From: an uncultured Flavobacteriales bacterium
Lineage (GTDB): Bacteria; Bacteroidota; Bacteroidia; Flavobacteriales; Schleiferiaceae
Assembly (NCBI GenBank): GCA_903821715.1
Contig: CAIJMB010000074.1
Location: 1 to 8,180, forward strand
DNA length: 8,180 nucleotides
Direction: 5' to 3'
Shown here: piece by piece, positions 5,973-8,180 of the stretch
How positions within the stretch are numbered: the first letter of the stretch is position 1
Layout of the letters: each line of letters begins with the position of its first letter
Made by a program: the position numbers and the translations under genes
Notes under the pieces: model-generated
Told to the model about the DNA's origin: nothing
Database searches by the model: none
Seen by the model: only the letters and a program-made list of their open reading frames with translations

Positions 5973-6224
5973 ATGAAAGACAACCTCCACCCTACCAACT
6001 ACCGTGTGTGTGCTTTTAAAGACATGGGCACCGGTGACATTACCTTGATCCGCAGCTGCGCCAATGCCAAAGAGACCCTCGAGGTTGACGGTGTGGCCTA
6101 CCCACTTGTAAAGATGGAAGTGTCGAGCTACTCGCACCCATTTTACACGGGCAAGCAAAAGCTTCTCGATACAGCGGGTCGTGTGGACAAGTTCCGCAAC
6201 CGCTACGCGAAATTCTCGAAGTAA
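5973..6224 (+). CDS. rpmE2: 50S ribosomal protein L31 type B
   Basis: This 83-residue large-subunit ribosomal protein contributes to bridges between subunits. It shows the family pattern MKDNLHPTNYRV, ETLEVDGVAYPLVKMEVSS, SHPFYTGKQKLLDTAGRVDK and a basic end. Type B is indicated by the length and by loss of the zinc site: where zinc-binding L31 has CxxCHPF(F/Y)TG, this protein has SSYSHPFYTG, with S51 and S54 in place of cysteines. Two other cysteines (C13, C29) remain but cannot make the standard four-cysteine site. Type B L31 is the common form in Bacteroidota, so this may be the only L31 of the organism and not a zinc-starvation paralogue. A -7 box lies about 53 bases upstream, a hairpin sits in the leader, and there is no Shine-Dalgarno sequence. 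The GlmU-like gene follows after 18 bp. Confidence 0.96.
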   Translation: MKDNLHPTNYRVCAFKDMGTGDITLIRSCANAKETLEVDGVAYPLVKMEVSSYSHPFYTGKQKLLDTAGRVDKFRNRYAKFSK

Positions 6225-6229
6225 GCCGC

Positions 6230-6237
6230 TACCTTCG
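6230..6237 (+). promoter_or_regulatory. Weak candidate -7 element before the GlmU-like gene
   Basis: TACCTTCG differs from TAnnTTTG at one position and is followed by TGGGG and the ATG at 6243. The five-base spacing to the ATG is the same as at serC, so a leaderless transcript is conceivable. It sits in the 18-bp gap after rpmE2. The one mismatch and lack of a -33 element keep this tentative. Confidence 0.28.
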
Positions 6238-6242
6238 TGGGG

Positions 6243-7418
6243 ATGCACTACATCTTCCACGACCGCGGCGAGCGCGAGACGCTCAAGCCCCTTTCTTGGA
6301 CCCGGCCTGTGGCCGACCTGCGCGTTGGTGTAACTACCCTTCGCGAAAAATGGTCGCTGCGCAGCCCGGGTTCAACGTTTTCGTACCATTCGGCCGCCTA
6401 CCTGGCCGGTAGTTTTGATCTGAGTCAGCCCGAAGGCGACGCCGTGCGCCACGTGCGCGGGTGTCTGGTTGCCACCAACGCCCTGGTAGATGCCGTCGCG
6501 TCGCTTCGCTCCGGCCAGCAGCTTGTCGACGCCAAGGGCGAATGGTTGGCGAGCCACGGGGCCGATGCCGCTGAAAATGTGGTGTTTGCCGATTCAGTAC
6601 TCCTGATGCGCCGCCCATTTGATCTGTTTTCGGCCAATTCCGAGGTCCTTGAGGCCGATTTTGACCTTCTGACGCGAGGGCGCAGCTCGGCTCCGCTTAG
6701 CGGCACCAACACCCTGATTGGCGACCGAATTTTTGCCGAAGAAGGCGCGGTTGCCGAGGCCAGTGTGCTCAACAGTCGGACCGGGGCCATCTACCTTGCT
6801 GCGGGCAGCGAAATCATGGAGGGTAGTCTCGTGCGCGGCGCACTCGCGCTGGGCGAAGGTTCGCAGCTCAAGCTCGGGTCCAAAATCTACGGAGCGACGA
6901 CCATCGGTCCCGGAAGCAAAGTCGGTGGTGAGGTAAACAACGCCGTCCTGTGGGGCAACAGTAACAAGGGCCACGATGGCTTTTTGGGCAACGCCGTCCT
7001 GGGCGAGTGGTGCAACTTGGGGGCGGACACCAACAACTCCAACCTTAAGAACGACTACAGCGAGGTCAAGCTCTGGAGCTACCCCAGCGGTCGTTTTGAA
7101 CCCACCGGCCTGCAGTTTTGCGGATTGGTAATGGGCGACCACAGCAAGGCTGGAATCAACACCATGTTCAACACCGGTACGGTGGTGGGTGTCGCGTGCA
7201 ACATTTTTGGCGCGGGCTTTCCTCGAAACTTTATTCCGGACTTCTCGTGGGGTGGTCCCCAGGGAATGACCGAGTACCGCCTCGACAAGGTTTTAGCAAC
7301 TACCGAGCGGGTGCTCGCACGCCGCGGCCGGCCATTGGATGCTGCCACGACCGACATTTTGTCCGAAATTTTTGCGCAAACGGCACACCTTCGCGGTGGC
7401 ACGGCCATTGCCCAATAG
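6243..7418 (+). CDS. GlmU-like protein: putative sugar nucleotidyltransferase with left-handed beta-helix
   Basis: The 391-residue product matches the GlmU-like family common in Bacteroidota, thought to join a nucleotidyltransferase-type N-terminal domain to a left-handed beta-helix acyltransferase-type domain. A role in UDP-N-acetylglucosamine supply for cell-wall precursors has been proposed for the family, but the reaction is not shown by the sequence. The N-terminus has LKPLSWTRPVADLRVGVTTL (14-33) followed by REKW, the family signature; the classic GxGTRM loop of ordinary GlmU is missing. From about residue 155 come hexapeptide-like repeats (IGDRIFAEEGAVAEASVL, IYGATTIGPGSKVGGEV). Then comes the highly conserved block GNSNKGHDGFLGNAVLGEWC (238-257) and NLGADTNNSNLKNDYSEVKL (258-277), followed by GDHSKAGINTMFNTGT (298-313). 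I choose ATG 6243 over GTG 6237, which would add only two residues and overlaps a candidate -7 box. It lies 18 bp after rpmE2 and 7 bp before lon. Confidence 0.88.
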   Translation: MHYIFHDRGERETLKPLSWTRPVADLRVGVTTLREKWSLRSPGSTFSYHSAAYLAGSFDLSQPEGDAVRHVRGCLVATNALVDAVASLRSGQQLVDAKGEWLASHGADAAENVVFADSVLLMRRPFDLFSANSEVLEADFDLLTRGRSSAPLSGTNTLIGDRIFAEEGAVAEASVLNSRTGAIYLAAGSEIMEGSLVRGALALGEGSQLKLGSKIYGATTIGPGSKVGGEVNNAVLWGNSNKGHDGFLGNAVLGEWCNLGADTNNSNLKNDYSEVKLWSYPSGRFEPTGLQFCGLVMGDHSKAGINTMFNTGTVVGVACNIFGAGFPRNFIPDFSWGGPQGMTEYRLDKVLATTERVLARRGRPLDAATTDILSEIFAQTAHLRGGTAIAQ

Positions 7419-7425
7419 TCGGCCC

Positions 7426-8180
7426 ATGGAAGTAACCCGCTTTTCACTCCTGTCTGAGGACACGGACCTTATTCCGCTCATTACCAACGAAGAGGACAAC
7501 TCGGTTCCCGAGGCTGATCTCGCTCCTGAATTGGCCCTGCTGCCGCTGCGCAACACCGTGCAGTTTCCGGGGGTGGTCAGCCCGATTACCGCCGGGCGCG
7601 ACAAGTCCATTCGCCTGATCCAGGAGTCCCAAAAGGGCAAAAAGCTCTTTGGGGTTGTGGCCCAACGTAACGCTGATACCGAAACGCCGACGGCTGACGA
7701 CCTGCATACGGTCGGAACCTTGGTGCAAATGGTCAAGTCCTTTCGCATGCCGGACGGCAACATTACCGCCATTTTGCAGGGCAAGCGCCGCTTTCGCATT
7801 CTTGAGCTCCTGACCGACGAGCCCTACCACCGCGCGCGGGTGGAGTACTTGGACGAGTCGGTTCCGGCCGAGGGCGATACCGAATTCACGGCCCTTATGT
7901 CGACGATTCGCGAGCTTTCGCTCGAGATCATTCAAGAGAGCCCCAATATTCCGACCGAGGCCCAGATTGCGGTCAAAAACATCGAGTCCGACACGTTTTT
8001 GCTGCATTTTATTGCGAGCAACACCAACCTCGAGGTCGAAGCAAAGCAGCTTTTGCTCGAAGAGGACGACCTGAAGAAGCGCGCCCAGCAGGTGCTCAAG
8101 CACTTGAGCCAAGAGAAGCACTTGCTCGAGGTCAAAAACGACATCGCCAACAAGGTGCGCGTCGAGTTTGACCAGCAGCA
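7426..8180 (+). CDS. lon: Lon ATP-dependent protease, N-terminal part (runs off the right edge)
   Basis: The frame opens at ATG 7426, seven bases after the GlmU-like stop, and stays open for 251 codons to the right edge. Lon degrades misfolded and regulatory proteins in the cytosol as an ATP-driven hexamer. Only the substrate-recognising N-terminal (LON) domain and the start of the following helical region are in the window. LON landmarks are ALLPLRNTVQFPGVVSPI (37-54), KGKKLFGVVAQRN (70-82), VGTLVQMVKSFRMPDGNITA (96-115) and LQGKRRFRI (117-125). Further on is FIASNTNLEVEAKQLLLEED (195-214), then a long charged helix DLKKRAQQVLKHLSQEKHLL (215-234) that is probably coiled-coil and normally leads into the AAA+ domain. 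An acidic stretch (residues 11-35) precedes the domain, as in other Bacteroidota Lon proteins. The ATPase and Ser-Lys protease domains cannot be checked here. Confidence 0.93.
   Translation, partial: MEVTRFSLLSEDTDLIPLITNEEDNSVPEADLAPELALLPLRNTVQFPGVVSPITAGRDKSIRLIQESQKGKKLFGVVAQRNADTETPTADDLHTVGTLVQMVKSFRMPDGNITAILQGKRRFRILELLTDEPYHRARVEYLDESVPAEGDTEFTALMSTIRELSLEIIQESPNIPTEAQIAVKNIESDTFLLHFIASNTNLEVEAKQLLLEEDDLKKRAQQVLKHLSQEKHLLEVKNDIANKVRVEFDQQ

Noticed and set aside
4765..5976. A 403-codon open frame on the plus strand opposite the lipoprotein gene
   Set aside because: It is antisense to a gene with a clear lipoprotein signal and beta-helix pattern, has a low-complexity Val/Gly/Ala-rich translation with no recognisable motif, and overlaps the rpmE2 promoter and start. 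Long antisense frames are expected in GC-rich genes.
5898..6260. A 120-codon minus-strand open frame covering rpmE2
   Set aside because: It lies entirely opposite rpmE2 and its promoter, and its translation has no family resemblance.
1..8180. Mobile elements, CRISPR, tRNA or rRNA genes, defence systems
   Set aside because: I found no transposase or integrase motifs, no regularly spaced direct repeats, no cloverleaf-like sequences and no nuclease or toxin-antitoxin pairs. Gene content is housekeeping and base composition looks even, apart from the rpmE2 promoter region.

Overview
The window is a gene-dense, GC-rich chromosomal segment that looks like a member of the Bacteroidota, most likely a Flavobacteriia-like lineage. 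The evidence is a type B ribosomal protein L31, a GlmU-like two-domain protein of the kind typical of this phylum, and promoter -7 elements of the TAnnTTTG type. Shine-Dalgarno sequences are generally absent, and a lipoprotein with a right-handed beta-helix is present. No RNA gene, mobile element, CRISPR array or plasmid feature was seen. No intergenic stretch exceeds about 170 bp.

Left block, all on the minus strand, read right to left (3254 to 1): a 2[4Fe-4S] ferredoxin, a small secreted protein of unknown function, serC (phosphoserine aminotransferase), serA (phosphoglycerate dehydrogenase without an ACT domain), and the first 25 codons of a DUF1015-like gene that runs off the left edge. 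Spacing is tight: the ferredoxin stop and secreted-protein start share one base, there are 24 bp before serC, 20 bp before serA, and 3 bp before the DUF1015-like start. serC appears to have its own -7 box so close to the ATG that its mRNA may be leaderless. serA and serC carry out the first two steps of serine synthesis from 3-phosphoglycerate.

Divergent from the ferredoxin, on the plus strand, is a LuxC-like acyl-CoA reductase (3305-4303). The candidate -7 boxes of the two divergent genes are interlocked, so the promoters may exclude each other. The reductase converges, with only 8 bp between stops, on a long minus-strand gene for a beta-helix lipoprotein (4312-5805).

Right block, plus strand, after a 167-bp divergent intergenic region: rpmE2 (type B L31, no zinc site), a GlmU-like nucleotidyltransferase/left-handed beta-helix protein, and the 5' part of lon (ATP-dependent protease), which runs off the right edge. 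rpmE2 has a clear -7 box and a predicted hairpin in its leader.

Overall this is mostly housekeeping sequence. I do not see a convincing new multi-gene system. The most interesting points are regulatory: the interlocked divergent promoters, candidate leaderless starts, and the L31 leader hairpin. The association of a ferredoxin, an acyl-CoA reductase and an uncharacterised secreted protein with serine biosynthesis is also worth a look.
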